From Burkholderia anthina (GTDB lineage Bacteria > Pseudomonadota > Gammaproteobacteria > Burkholderiales > Burkholderiaceae), in the NCBI RefSeq assembly GCF_902498995.1, contig NZ_CABVLY010000026.1, forward strand, positions 1-64,000: DNA of 64,000 nucleotides, in the 5' to 3' direction. The notes under the pieces are model-generated. The model saw nothing but the letters and a program-made list of their open reading frames with translations. It ran no database searches and was not told the origin of the DNA. Both the position numbers and the translations under genes were made by a program. Of this stretch, positions 35,183-43,081 are shown one piece after another. Position 1 is the stretch's first letter, and each line of letters begins with the position of its first letter.

Positions 35183-35965
35183 TCAGTCGTGGTACAGCGC
35201 CGCGCGCCCGCCGTCGACGGTAATGCACGCGGCATTGATGAACGGCGCCTCGTCGGATGCGAGGAACACGGCCGTCATCGCGACCTCCTCCGGCTTGCCG
35301 ATCCGCTTCATCGGCTGCAGCGCGAGCGTCTCGGCGCGCGCGGCGGCCGGGTCGGCCTGCGCATCCCACCAGTCGCGCGTGAGCTGCGTCTCGATGTAGC
35401 CCGGCGCGATCGCGTTCACGCGCACGTTGCGCGCCGCGTATTCGATGCCGAGCGCGCGCGTGAGGCCCAGCACGCCGTGTTTCGCGACCGGATACGGAAA
35501 GCAGCCCGGGATGATCCGGAACGCATGCGTCGACGCGATGTTCACGATGCTGCCGCGGCCGCGTTCGACCATGCCCGGCAGCGCCGCGCGGCAGCCGTGC
35601 CACACGCCGTCGAGATCGACCGCGAAGCAGCGGCGCCAGTCGTCGTCCGTCATCGTCAGCGGATCGGCGAACACGTTGATGCCGGCGTTGTTCACGAGCA
35701 CGTCGAGCGGGCCGAACGCGGCTTCGGTCTGCGCGAGCGCGTCGCGCACCGACGCCTGCTGCGCGACGTCGGCATGCAGCGCGAGCACGAGCGCGCCGTC
35801 GATGTCGCGCGCGATCGCGGCGGCCGTGTGCTGCGCCTGCGCGAAATCGAGATCGACGAGCGCGACGGCCGCGCCTTCGCGAGCGAACGCGTGCGCGATC
35901 GCGGCGCCGATCCCGCGGCCCGCGCCCGTCACCATCGCGACCTTGCCCGCGAGGCGTTCCATCAT
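35183..35965 (-). CDS. SDR-family dehydrogenase, probable sugar 1-dehydrogenase
   Basis: 260 residues from ATG at 35965, which overlaps the dgoA stop as ATGA. Motifs: TGAGRGIG (residues 14-21), LVNNAGINVF, Ser in NIASTHAF and YPVAK as the Tyr-Lys pair. Its neighbours (dgoK, dgoA, AraFGH) suggest it oxidises galactose or arabinose to the lactone, the first step of the non-phosphorylating route. The step is inferred from context. A lactonase and dehydratase gene are not present here. Confidence 0.86.
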   Translation of the reverse strand: MMERLAGKVAMVTGAGRGIGAAIAHAFAREGAAVALVDLDFAQAQHTAAAIARDIDGALVLALHADVAQQASVRDALAQTEAAFGPLDVLVNNAGINVFADPLTMTDDDWRRCFAVDLDGVWHGCRAALPGMVERGRGSIVNIASTHAFRIIPGCFPYPVAKHGVLGLTRALGIEYAARNVRVNAIAPGYIETQLTRDWWDAQADPAAARAETLALQPMKRIGKPEEVAMTAVFLASDEAPFINAACITVDGGRAALYHD

Positions 35966-36639
35966 GCGGCTCCGCCGCGCGCGACGCGCAGGCCGGCCTG
36001 GAACGCGCGCGCGTTCGCCGCGGTCGCGTCCGCCGGCTGACCGGGCCGGTACAGCGCCGAACCGAGCCCGAAGCCGTTGGCGCCGGCCGCGAGAAACGGC
36101 TGCATGTTGTCCGGCGAAATGCCGCCGACCGGAATCAGCGGCACCGCACGGTCGATCACCGCGCGCCACGCCTTCACGACGGGCACGCCGAGCTGCTCGG
36201 CCGGGAACATCTTCAGTACGTCGGCGCCGTTCGCGAGCGCGGCAAACGCTTCGGTCGGCGTCGCGACGCCCGGTGCGCTCGCGAGCCCGCGCTCGCGCGC
36301 GCGGCGAATCACGGCCGCGTCGCTGTGCGGCATCACGATCAGCGTGCCGCCGGCATCCTGCACACGGTCGACAAATTCGGCGCGCAGCACGGTGCCCGCG
36401 CCGACGATCATGTCGTCCGGCAACGCGCGGCGCAGCGCCGCGATGCTGTCGAACGGATCGGGCGAATTGAGCGGCACTTCGACGATCCGGAAGCCGGCTT
36501 CGTACAGCGCATGGCCGTGGTCGGCCGCTTCCGCGGGCGTGATGCCGCGCATGATCGCAATCAGCGGGCACGCGTCGAACGCGCGCATCAGTGCGGCGTG
36601 CGGCGTGTACGGCGCGGGCAGTGTAAGGTCGGACGACAT
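35962..36639 (-). CDS. dgoA: 2-dehydro-3-deoxy-6-phosphogalactonate aldolase
   Basis: 225 residues from ATG at 36639 (AGGA upstream). It is the class I KDPG/KDPGal aldolase fold: IAIMRGITPAEA near the start, EVPLNSPDPFDSI with the catalytic Glu, VGAGTVL, and LKMFPAEQLG, whose Lys forms the Schiff base. The N(S)P variant and the neighbouring DgoK favour phosphogalactonate over phosphogluconate. It splits KDPGal to pyruvate and glyceraldehyde 3-phosphate. It overlaps the downstream dehydrogenase and follows dgoK by 22 bases. Confidence 0.93.
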   Translation of the reverse strand: MSSDLTLPAPYTPHAALMRAFDACPLIAIMRGITPAEAADHGHALYEAGFRIVEVPLNSPDPFDSIAALRRALPDDMIVGAGTVLRAEFVDRVQDAGGTLIVMPHSDAAVIRRARERGLASAPGVATPTEAFAALANGADVLKMFPAEQLGVPVVKAWRAVIDRAVPLIPVGGISPDNMQPFLAAGANGFGLGSALYRPGQPADATAANARAFQAGLRVARGGAA

Positions 36640-36661
36640 CGGCAATTCCTCTTCAGTCAGT

Positions 36662-37687
36662 TCATTGGTCCGCGCAGACGGGCTCGCCGTCCGCACGCAC
36701 GAGCCCGGCGCGCGATGCAATGCGCCACAGTCCGCGCTCGGTCGCCTGCGCGACGACGCGCGCATGCATGCAGCCGAACACGCGCAGCGCATCCACGTAG
36801 CGCGCACATAAGCCGTCGTCGCCGATCAGCAGCAGCGGCTGGTTCGCGAGCGCGACACCGCGCTCCGCGAGCATCGCGTCGAGCGCGTTCAGTTCATGGC
36901 CGATCAGCAGGCCGGACAGATAGTCGCCCTGCGCATCGGGAGCGAGCCGGTCGGTCAGGCCGAGCGTGCGCGTACTGAAGATCGTCGCGAGCAGCCCGGT
37001 GCGCTGCGCGCCGCGCGCCACCGTCACGCCGCGCGCGAACGCCGCGCGATCGCCTGATGCGCTCGCGCGCATCGTGCGGCCGAGGATCGTGTGGTCGCGC
37101 AACGCGGCGAACAGTTCGCCCGTCATGAAGGTCTGGAAGCGCTCGATGAGTCCGCCCTTCACCCAGGCCCATTTCGCGTGCGTGCCCGGCAAGCCGATCA
37201 GTACCCCTGAACGATCGGCATCAAGCATGGGATCGTTCGCGAGTGCGCCGAATATCTGCGTTTCTTCGCCGCGCATCACGTCGGGCAGATCGCCCGTCGC
37301 GATCACGCCCGGCACGATCGACACCGTGGTGCCGCGCGACGTCGTCACCGTGACGAGGCCCGCGACGAGCGCGTCGGCGCCGGCCGGCACCTCGACGTAC
37401 GGCGCCTCGCGCCAGCCCTGCGCGCTGCCGACCATCCCGGCGGCCAGCACCGGCACGCCCGGCGCACGGTCGAGCCAGTCGCCGCACGCCTCCTCGAACA
37501 CGACGTCGAACGCGCGCGCGCCGCCGGCCGGCACGTGCATCACGCCCGCCGCGCGGCTGCGCGTGTCGATGAGCGCGCCGTGCGCGTCGAATAGATACGC
37601 GCGCAGCGACGTCGTGCCCCAGTCGAGCGCGATCAGCGACGGTGCGGCGGAACGGGCGTCCGGAACGGTCCGGGTCGAATGGGTCAT
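36662..37687 (-). CDS. dgoK: 2-dehydro-3-deoxygalactonokinase
   Basis: 341 residues from ATG at 37687, overlapping the iclR-type stop as ATGA. The nucleotide-binding motif is ALDWGTTSLRAYLFD (residues 19-33), and the family signature GLPGTHAKWAW occurs in the middle. The kinase phosphorylates 2-keto-3-deoxygalactonate before cleavage by DgoA. It is the first enzyme gene of the operon and its overlap with the regulator gene ties their translation. Confidence 0.93.
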   Translation of the reverse strand: MTHSTRTVPDARSAAPSLIALDWGTTSLRAYLFDAHGALIDTRSRAAGVMHVPAGGARAFDVVFEEACGDWLDRAPGVPVLAAGMVGSAQGWREAPYVEVPAGADALVAGLVTVTTSRGTTVSIVPGVIATGDLPDVMRGEETQIFGALANDPMLDADRSGVLIGLPGTHAKWAWVKGGLIERFQTFMTGELFAALRDHTILGRTMRASASGDRAAFARGVTVARGAQRTGLLATIFSTRTLGLTDRLAPDAQGDYLSGLLIGHELNALDAMLAERGVALANQPLLLIGDDGLCARYVDALRVFGCMHARVVAQATERGLWRIASRAGLVRADGEPVCADQ

Positions 37688-38583
37688 CGTTTGATCCTGC
37701 GGGTACCCTGCGGCGGGCTCCAGCCCAGTTCCGCGGAAATCGCTCGCGCTTCGCGCTGCACGAGCGGAATCAGTTCGTCCATCCGGTCGTGCGGCATGTA
37801 CGGAATCGTGCTCGCGACCGACACGGCCGCGACGATCGCGCCCGATGCGTCGCGAATCGGCGCGGCCACGCAGCGGATCGACGCCTCGTTTTCCTCGAGG
37901 TCGAACGTATAGCCGCCGGCCGCGTAGTGCGCCATGCGCTGCAGGAACCCGCTCGTTTCGGGCCGGTTGTCCGGCTTGAAATTGACGCCGGCCAGCGCGC
38001 GCCGTGCGGCCTCGAACAGCGAGCGCCACAGATCCGGATCGAGGTCGAGCATCATCGCCTTGCCGATGCCGGTCGATGCGAGCGGCATCCGGTGGCCGAC
38101 GCGCGAGCGCATCTCGAGGCCGCGCGTGCCGGGAATCTTGTCGATGTACAGCACGTCGTCGCCGTCGCGCACGCCGAGGTGAATCGTGTCGAGCGTCGCT
38201 TCCGCGAGCGCCTCGAGGTGCGGGCGCGCCACCGCCGTGAGCGGCATCTGTTCGAGCGCGATCGTGCCGAGCTCGATCAGCTTCGGGCCGAGCAGGTAGC
38301 CGCCCTGCACCTGGCGCAGGTAGCGCGCCTGCACGAGGCTGCTGACGAGCCGGTGCGTCGTGCTGCGCGTCGTGCCGAGCGCGGCGCCGATCGCGCGCAT
38401 GTCGCGCGCGCCGTTGGCGATCGCCTCGAGGATCGCGAGACCGCGCAGCAGTGTCTGCGTGCCGGCCTGCTGCGCGGCGAGGTCGAGCGGCGTGCTGGTC
38501 GCGCCGATGCTGTCCGTGAGCGGCGCATCGTCCGGCGTCGCGCGCCGGGCGTCGAGAGCGAGGGAGTCGGGCATCTTGGTCAT
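37684..38583 (-). CDS. IclR-family transcriptional regulator of the sugar operon
   Basis: 299 residues from ATG at 38583. An Ala/Thr-rich 50-residue leader precedes the winged helix-turn-helix (AILEAIANGARDMRAIGAAL, TTRSTTHRLVSSLVQARYL), followed by the IclR effector domain from about residue 125. It is the first gene of the minus-strand operon and is translationally coupled to dgoK, so it controls the genes it is transcribed with. A perfect inverted repeat at 38779-38807 covers its promoter and is a plausible binding site. The ligand is probably a galactonate-type intermediate. Confidence 0.92.
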   Translation of the reverse strand: MTKMPDSLALDARRATPDDAPLTDSIGATSTPLDLAAQQAGTQTLLRGLAILEAIANGARDMRAIGAALGTTRSTTHRLVSSLVQARYLRQVQGGYLLGPKLIELGTIALEQMPLTAVARPHLEALAEATLDTIHLGVRDGDDVLYIDKIPGTRGLEMRSRVGHRMPLASTGIGKAMMLDLDPDLWRSLFEAARRALAGVNFKPDNRPETSGFLQRMAHYAAGGYTFDLEENEASIRCVAAPIRDASGAIVAAVSVASTIPYMPHDRMDELIPLVQREARAISAELGWSPPQGTRRIKR

Positions 38584-38765
38584 GGAACAGGCTTCTTCAA
38601 CGGAATCGGTGAAGCCGTTGTCGCAATGCCGGAACGACGTCCGGCGACGCGGCAAGGCGGCGGTCGATGCACCGAGGAAAGCGCCCGGCGAACTTCATGG
38701 AAGGTGTCTCCGTATGCGTCGGGCGCCGCGCGATGCGTGGGTCCGAAGCTGTCGATGTGCTTCGG

Positions 38766-38794
38766 ATTGTAGGAGCGCACGCATTCGCCTCCAA
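38766..38794 (-). promoter_or_regulatory. Promoter of the iclR-dgoK sugar operon
   Basis: On the minus strand TTGGAG (38794-38789) is separated by 17 bases from TACAAT (38771-38766), close to the sigma70 consensus. Transcription would start near 38759, about 176 bases before the iclR-type ATG. The -35 lies within the inverted repeat at 38779-38807. Confidence 0.6.
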
Positions 38795-38807
38795 TATTTG
38801 AATGCGT
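38779..38807. promoter_or_regulatory. Perfect inverted repeat, candidate IclR-type operator
   Basis: ACGCATTC (38779-38786) and GAATGCGT (38800-38807) form an 8-bp perfect inverted repeat with a 13-base centre. It overlaps the -35 of the promoter, where binding would block transcription. Confidence 0.55.
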
Positions 38808-38874
38808 TGTCCAGATAATGAGATAAACGGCGAAAAGCATGCCGACCGTCGCGAAACGGCCATGTCATGCGCGC

Positions 38875-38914
38875 GGGGGCGGAACCCGCCGCGTCGCAGG
38901 TTCCGCCCCCGTTT
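38875..38914. terminator. Strong hairpin downstream of the EF-hand-like gene
   Basis: GGGGGCGGAAC (38875-38885) pairs perfectly with GTTCCGCCCCC (38900-38910). A short T-rich tail lies on the plus side, yet the only gene ending here is on the minus strand, so it acts as a 3' stem-loop for that transcript, or terminates plus-strand antisense RNA. Confidence 0.6.
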
Positions 38915-38931
38915 GTTCATGCGCGGCGCGC

Positions 38932-39333
38932 TTACTGCTGGTTCGCGCTGCGCGCCTGCACGTAGCGCTGCACGTCGGAGAACGACACGCGGCCGCTGCC
39001 GCTCGCGTCGATCTGCCGGAAGTGGTTCGCGACATAGCCGAGGCCGGCCGCGCGCGCCTGCGCCTGCGTGATCGAACCGGTGTTCTGCGTGTCGGCCGCG
39101 CCGAACTGCCGCGCGAGCTTGCGCACCACCTGCGCGTGCAGTGCGGCGCCGGTCGTCTGCGTGCCGGCGGTCGGCTTGCGCGCGGCCGGCGGCACGTACG
39201 GATCGCCGAGCTGCGCCTGGCGCGCACGCGCCGGCGCAACGGCGTCGCTCGCCTGCGCGAACGCGGACAGGGACACGGATGCAACGCCGCCGCATGCAAG
39301 CGCCGCGGCAACGACGATGAAACGTTTCTTCAT
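38932..39333 (-). CDS. Small exported EF-hand-like protein
   Basis: 133 residues from ATG at 39333. A Sec signal peptide (residues 1-26, VAAALACGGVASVSLSAFAQA) is followed by a Pro/Ala-rich linker and two EF-hand-like helices: D-T-Q-N-T-G-S-I and D-A-S-G-S-G-R-V-S-F-S-D. Several of the calcium-liganding positions are replaced by Ser, Gln or Thr, so metal binding is doubtful for the first loop. Function unknown. It is 84 bases downstream of the S10 carboxypeptidase gene on the same strand. Confidence 0.82.
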   Translation of the reverse strand: MKKRFIVVAAALACGGVASVSLSAFAQASDAVAPARARQAQLGDPYVPPAARKPTAGTQTTGAALHAQVVRKLARQFGAADTQNTGSITQAQARAAGLGYVANHFRQIDASGSGRVSFSDVQRYVQARSANQQ

Positions 39334-39417
39334 GTCAGGCTCCAGTCTGGAATGAGGTCGTCGACGGCCGGCGAACGGCGCCGCCCCGGGCGCGCGTCGC
39401 CAGGCCCGCACATCGCA

Positions 39418-41028
39418 TCAGTGCGCGGCCGCGTTGTAGAAGGTCACGAGGTCGGCTTTCTCCTGCGGGCGCGACGTATCGTCGAGATAGACCATGTGTC
39501 CACCCTGATAGTCCTTGATCGTCAGGTTCGGTTGCGTTCCGAGCCGCGCGAGGTCGAGCTCGGTCTGGTAGAACGGCGTCGCGATGTCGTGATAGCCGTT
39601 CAGCGACAGCACCTTCAGCGACGGATTGAGCGTGAGCGCCGCGGCGAGATCGGGGATCGTGTCGGGCATCGCAAGGCCGTCGTGCGTCCAGTCCCACGTG
39701 TTGATCGCATTGCTGCTCAGCGAATACGCGGACTGCGCGCTGTACTTCAGCACGTTCGGCAGATAGGCGCCGATCGTGTCCGTGAACGGCTTCGTGATGT
39801 ACGTGCTCGACGGGTCGCCTTCCGACGCGAGCGGGCTCGACGACGGCACGTTCACGCGCGCGTCGTAGCGGCCGATCAGCGTGCCCGGGATCAGCGACAC
39901 CTGGAAGCTGTTGTCGAAGAAGGTCGGGACCACGTTGAAGTCGGCGTTCCACAGCGCCTGCTTCACGCCGGTCGAATTCACCATCGTCGTGACGAGCGTC
40001 GGCGACGGCGGCGTGTGGCTCGCGAGATACGCGTTCACCGCCGGCGCGTAGCTGCCAGCCGTCAGCAGGCGCATCTGGTCCGCGTACTGCGGCAGGTTCG
40101 ACGGGTTCGGATTGTCGAGCTGGTAGTACGCGCCGACGGTGCCGTAGGACGGCACGAAGCCCGCGCAGCTGACCGGACTCGACCCGTTGTTCGAGTTGCC
40201 GACATAGTCGCTCGCCATGTCGCAGTTGGCGTTGTAGTTCAGGATCGACGATTGCAGCACGATCCCGGCCAGGTTCACGCCGGCCGTCTCGAGCAGGTTC
40301 GCGAGCACGTCGGTGCGCGGCGTGCCGTACGACTCGCCGAACAGGTACTTCGGCGAATCGTTGCGCCGGTTCACCGCGAGATAGCGCGTGACGAAGTCGC
40401 GGAACGCGCCGCCGTCCTGGTCGACACCCCAGAACGTCTGGTTCGTGTTCGGCGCGACGGCTTCGGAGTACCCGGTGCCGATCGCGTCGACGAACACGAG
40501 ATCGGTCGTGTCGAGCAGGCTTTCCGCGTTGTCGACGAACGGGAACGTCGACGTGTTCGCGTTCGGGTCGCCCGTCTGGATCCGTTTCGGGCCGAACGAG
40601 CCGAGATGCAGCCACACCGATGCCGAGCCGGGGCCGCCGTTGTACAGGAACGTGACGGGCCGCTTCGCCGCGGGCTGGTTGTCGGCCGTGTACGCGACGT
40701 AGAAGAACGATGCTTCGGGCGCGCCCGTCTGCGGATTGCGCGCGACGAGGTGGCCGGCCGTGGCCGTGTAGCGGATCGTCTGGCCGTTCAGCGTGATCGT
40801 GTGATGCGTGACGGCGGCCTTTTCGACCGCGGCGGACGCGTCGAGCGACGCGGTCGCACTCGACGAATAACTGTTCGGATCGTTGTACGGCTTGTCCACC
40901 TGGGCGGCGGGATCGGCTGAACTGTCGGCGCCTGTCGCAGCGGACGACGTCACGTCGTCGTTGCAGGCCGTCAGAATCAGCGAAGAGAACACAACCCCCA
41001 ACAACAGCTTCGCTTTGCTCGCTGGCAT
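39418..41028 (-). CDS. S10-family serine carboxypeptidase-like lipoprotein
   Basis: 536 residues from ATG at 41028 (AGGA nine bases upstream). A lipoprotein signal is seen at residues 1-22 (LLLGVVFSSLILTAC). The S10 peptidase domain has the oxyanion stretch LYNGGPGSAS, the catalytic Ser in FGESYGTPR, a late Asp in NGYHDIATPF and the His in GGHMVYLDD. Such enzymes release C-terminal residues from peptides. The Asn/Ser-rich segments around residues 60-80 look like a linker. The 430-base region upstream is clearly richer in AT than its surroundings. Confidence 0.92.
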   Translation of the reverse strand: MPASKAKLLLGVVFSSLILTACNDDVTSSAATGADSSADPAAQVDKPYNDPNSYSSSATASLDASAAVEKAAVTHHTITLNGQTIRYTATAGHLVARNPQTGAPEASFFYVAYTADNQPAAKRPVTFLYNGGPGSASVWLHLGSFGPKRIQTGDPNANTSTFPFVDNAESLLDTTDLVFVDAIGTGYSEAVAPNTNQTFWGVDQDGGAFRDFVTRYLAVNRRNDSPKYLFGESYGTPRTDVLANLLETAGVNLAGIVLQSSILNYNANCDMASDYVGNSNNGSSPVSCAGFVPSYGTVGAYYQLDNPNPSNLPQYADQMRLLTAGSYAPAVNAYLASHTPPSPTLVTTMVNSTGVKQALWNADFNVVPTFFDNSFQVSLIPGTLIGRYDARVNVPSSSPLASEGDPSSTYITKPFTDTIGAYLPNVLKYSAQSAYSLSSNAINTWDWTHDGLAMPDTIPDLAAALTLNPSLKVLSLNGYHDIATPFYQTELDLARLGTQPNLTIKDYQGGHMVYLDDTSRPQEKADLVTFYNAAAH

Positions 41029-41462
41029 CGTTGCTTTCCTTCTCTCGAATGTTTTTTGTGTCGAGCAGCCGGGTAAGCCGCCCCCCGCCTCGATTGCGGC
41101 CGATAAGCCGAGGCGCCGGCCAATATACGCGAGCAGGTGGGCTTTGAAAAATTTGGAAATATTTGGCCCGAAGCCAGTGCAGCGCACACCTTTCAACAAT
41201 GCTTCGATTGGCGAACCATTTAATTTCATCCGCCTTTCAACGCATGCCGTGTTTATCGGGAAGCACTAAAAACTCACGGATTTCGTGCCATATCGGCAAA
41301 CAAAATCACGCGGGTGCCGGCATCGTTCAGTCAAGCGAAATAGACGGATTCGTCTAATGGATATGGCCCGAAATGCGGGCGACATGAATGCGCTGCAGCG
41401 CACCAATGCTGCGCCGGCGGCGAAACGGACGATGCGGCGGCGCGAGCGCGCCGCTCACCGCA
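41029..41462. other. Non-coding, AT-rich upstream region of the carboxypeptidase gene
   Basis: No supported gene. About 41100-41350 drops to roughly half GC, with AAATTTGGAAATATTTGG-like direct repeats near 41150 (ATTTGG twice). It separates the S10 carboxypeptidase from mtgA and probably contains the promoter of the former and the 3' end of the latter. Confidence 0.5.
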
Positions 41463-42200
41463 TCACTGCGATTGCGGGAGTTCGGCCGCGCCCATCCGGC
41501 GGGCAATGACGGCCGCGCGCTGCGCCTGGTAGGCCGAGCCGCGATGCGTGTCGAACCAGCGCGGCTTCGGCAGCATCACCGCGAGGCGGGCCGACTGCCA
41601 TGCGCCGAGCCGGCTTGCGGGAATCTTGTAGTAATAGCGTGCGGCGGCCTCGGCGCCGTACACGCCGCGCCCCCACTCGACCGAGTTCAGATAGATCTCG
41701 AAGATCCGCTCCTTGTCGAGCACCGTCTCGAGCATCCACGTGATGATGAGCTCCTGCCCCTTGCGGATGTAGCTCTTCTCGCGCGACAGGAACAGGTTGC
41801 GCGCGAGCTGCTGCGTGATCGTCGAACCGCCCGCGACGATCCGGCCGCGCGCCTTGTTCTTCTCCCACGCCTGCAGGATCGCGTCGACGTCGTAGCCGTT
41901 GTTGGTCGCGAACGTCGAATCCTCGGAGGCGATCAGCGCGCGCTTCAGGTTGCGCGAGATCTGGTCGTACGGCACCCACTGGTGCCGGATCTGCGCGGGC
42001 GGATTCTCGCGCGATAGCCACCATGCGTCGGTACGCATGAATGCGGTCGAACCGGGGTTGATGAACGACCACAACGCGATCTGCGCGAGATAGAACAGCT
42101 GCGTCGCGAGCCAGGCGCCCGCGAACACCGAACCCGCATAGACGATCCAGCGGGCCGGGCTCACCGTCCGCGTGCGCCGCGCGTCGCTCACCGCCACCAC
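41463..42200 (-). CDS. mtgA: Monofunctional peptidoglycan glycosyltransferase
   Basis: 245 residues if it starts at the first of three close GTG codons (42200, 42197, 42191); which is used is uncertain. An N-terminal membrane anchor (about 18-42: [20 protein letters not shown]) is followed by a GT51 domain: [17 protein letters not shown] with the catalytic Glu, [29 protein letters not shown] and [20 protein letters not shown]. It polymerises lipid II in the periplasm and has no transpeptidase domain. It starts 15 bases behind the aroE stop. Confidence 0.93.
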   Translation of the reverse strand: MVAVSDARRTRTVSPARWIVYAGSVFAGAWLATQLFYLAQIALWSFINPGSTAFMRTDAWWLSRENPPAQIRHQWVPYDQISRNLKRALIASEDSTFATNNGYDVDAILQAWEKNKARGRIVAGGSTITQQLARNLFLSREKSYIRKGQELIITWMLETVLDKERIFEIYLNSVEWGRGVYGAEAAARYYYKIPASRLGAWQSARLAVMLPKPRWFDTHRGSAYQAQRAAVIARRMGAAELPQSQ

Positions 42201-42214
42201 GTGCCGCTCGCCGC

Positions 42215-43081
42215 TCAGTTCGCGGCGAGCGCCTGGCGCAGCGCCGCGAGCACCGGCGCGCCGTCCGGCCGCACGCCGCGCCAGATGAAGAACGATTCGG
42301 CGGCCTGCTCGACCAGCATCCCGAGGCCATCGGCCGTGCGTGCGCCGAGCGACGCCGCATGCTGCATGAACACGGTCGGCTGCGCGCCGTACATCATGTC
42401 GTACGCGAGCGTGCCCGCGCCGTACGCGGCCGGGTCGCACTCCGGCAGCGCGGCATCGAGGCTGCCGGCCGTCGCGTTGACGATCACGTCGTACCGCTCC
42501 GCACGCACCGCCTCCGGGCCGCCGCCCGACAGCACGCAGCCCGCATCGTGCGCGGCCTGCGTGAACTGGCCGACGAGCGTCTCGGCCTTGCTCGCCGTGC
42601 GGTTCACGATCGTGATCGACAGCGGCGCGCGGTCGAGCATCGGCAGCACGACGCCGCGCGCCGCACCGCCCGCGCCGAGCAGCAGGATGCGTGCGCCCGC
42701 CAGCGATACGCCGAGATTCAGTTCGATGTCGCGCACGAGGCCGACGCCATCGGTGTTGTCGCCGTGGATGCTGCCGTCGGCGTCGATGCGCAGCGTGTTC
42801 ACCGCGCCCGCTGCCGCCGCGCGCGGCGACAGCGTGTCGGCGAGCGCATGCGCGTCGAGCTTGAACGGCACCGTCACGTTCGCGCCGCGGCCGCCTTCGG
42901 CGATGAACGCGCGCACGGCGGGCTCGAAGCCGTCGACCGGCGCAAGCCGGTGTTCGTAGACGATCGCCTCGCCGGTCTGCGCGGCGAACTGCGTGTGGAT
43001 GAACGGCGACTTGCTGTGCGCCACCGGATTGCCGAACACGACATAACGGTCGGCGCCCCCCGTCGATACGGCCGCGCTCAT
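42215..43081 (-). CDS. aroE: Shikimate dehydrogenase
   Basis: 288 residues. AroE reduces 3-dehydroshikimate to shikimate with NADPH. The substrate site reads [13 protein letters not shown], the catalytic Lys is in [18 protein letters not shown] follows, and the NADP motif is [12 protein letters not shown]. It starts with an ATGA overlap on the stop of the RNase II-like gene, and mtgA follows. The shikimate pathway's aroQ lies 6 kb away on the other strand. Confidence 0.97.
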   Translation of the reverse strand: MSAAVSTGGADRYVVFGNPVAHSKSPFIHTQFAAQTGEAIVYEHRLAPVDGFEPAVRAFIAEGGRGANVTVPFKLDAHALADTLSPRAAAAGAVNTLRIDADGSIHGDNTDGVGLVRDIELNLGVSLAGARILLLGAGGAARGVVLPMLDRAPLSITIVNRTASKAETLVGQFTQAAHDAGCVLSGGGPEAVRAERYDVIVNATAGSLDAALPECDPAAYGAGTLAYDMMYGAQPTVFMQHAASLGARTADGLGMLVEQAAESFFIWRGVRPDGAPVLAALRQALAAN

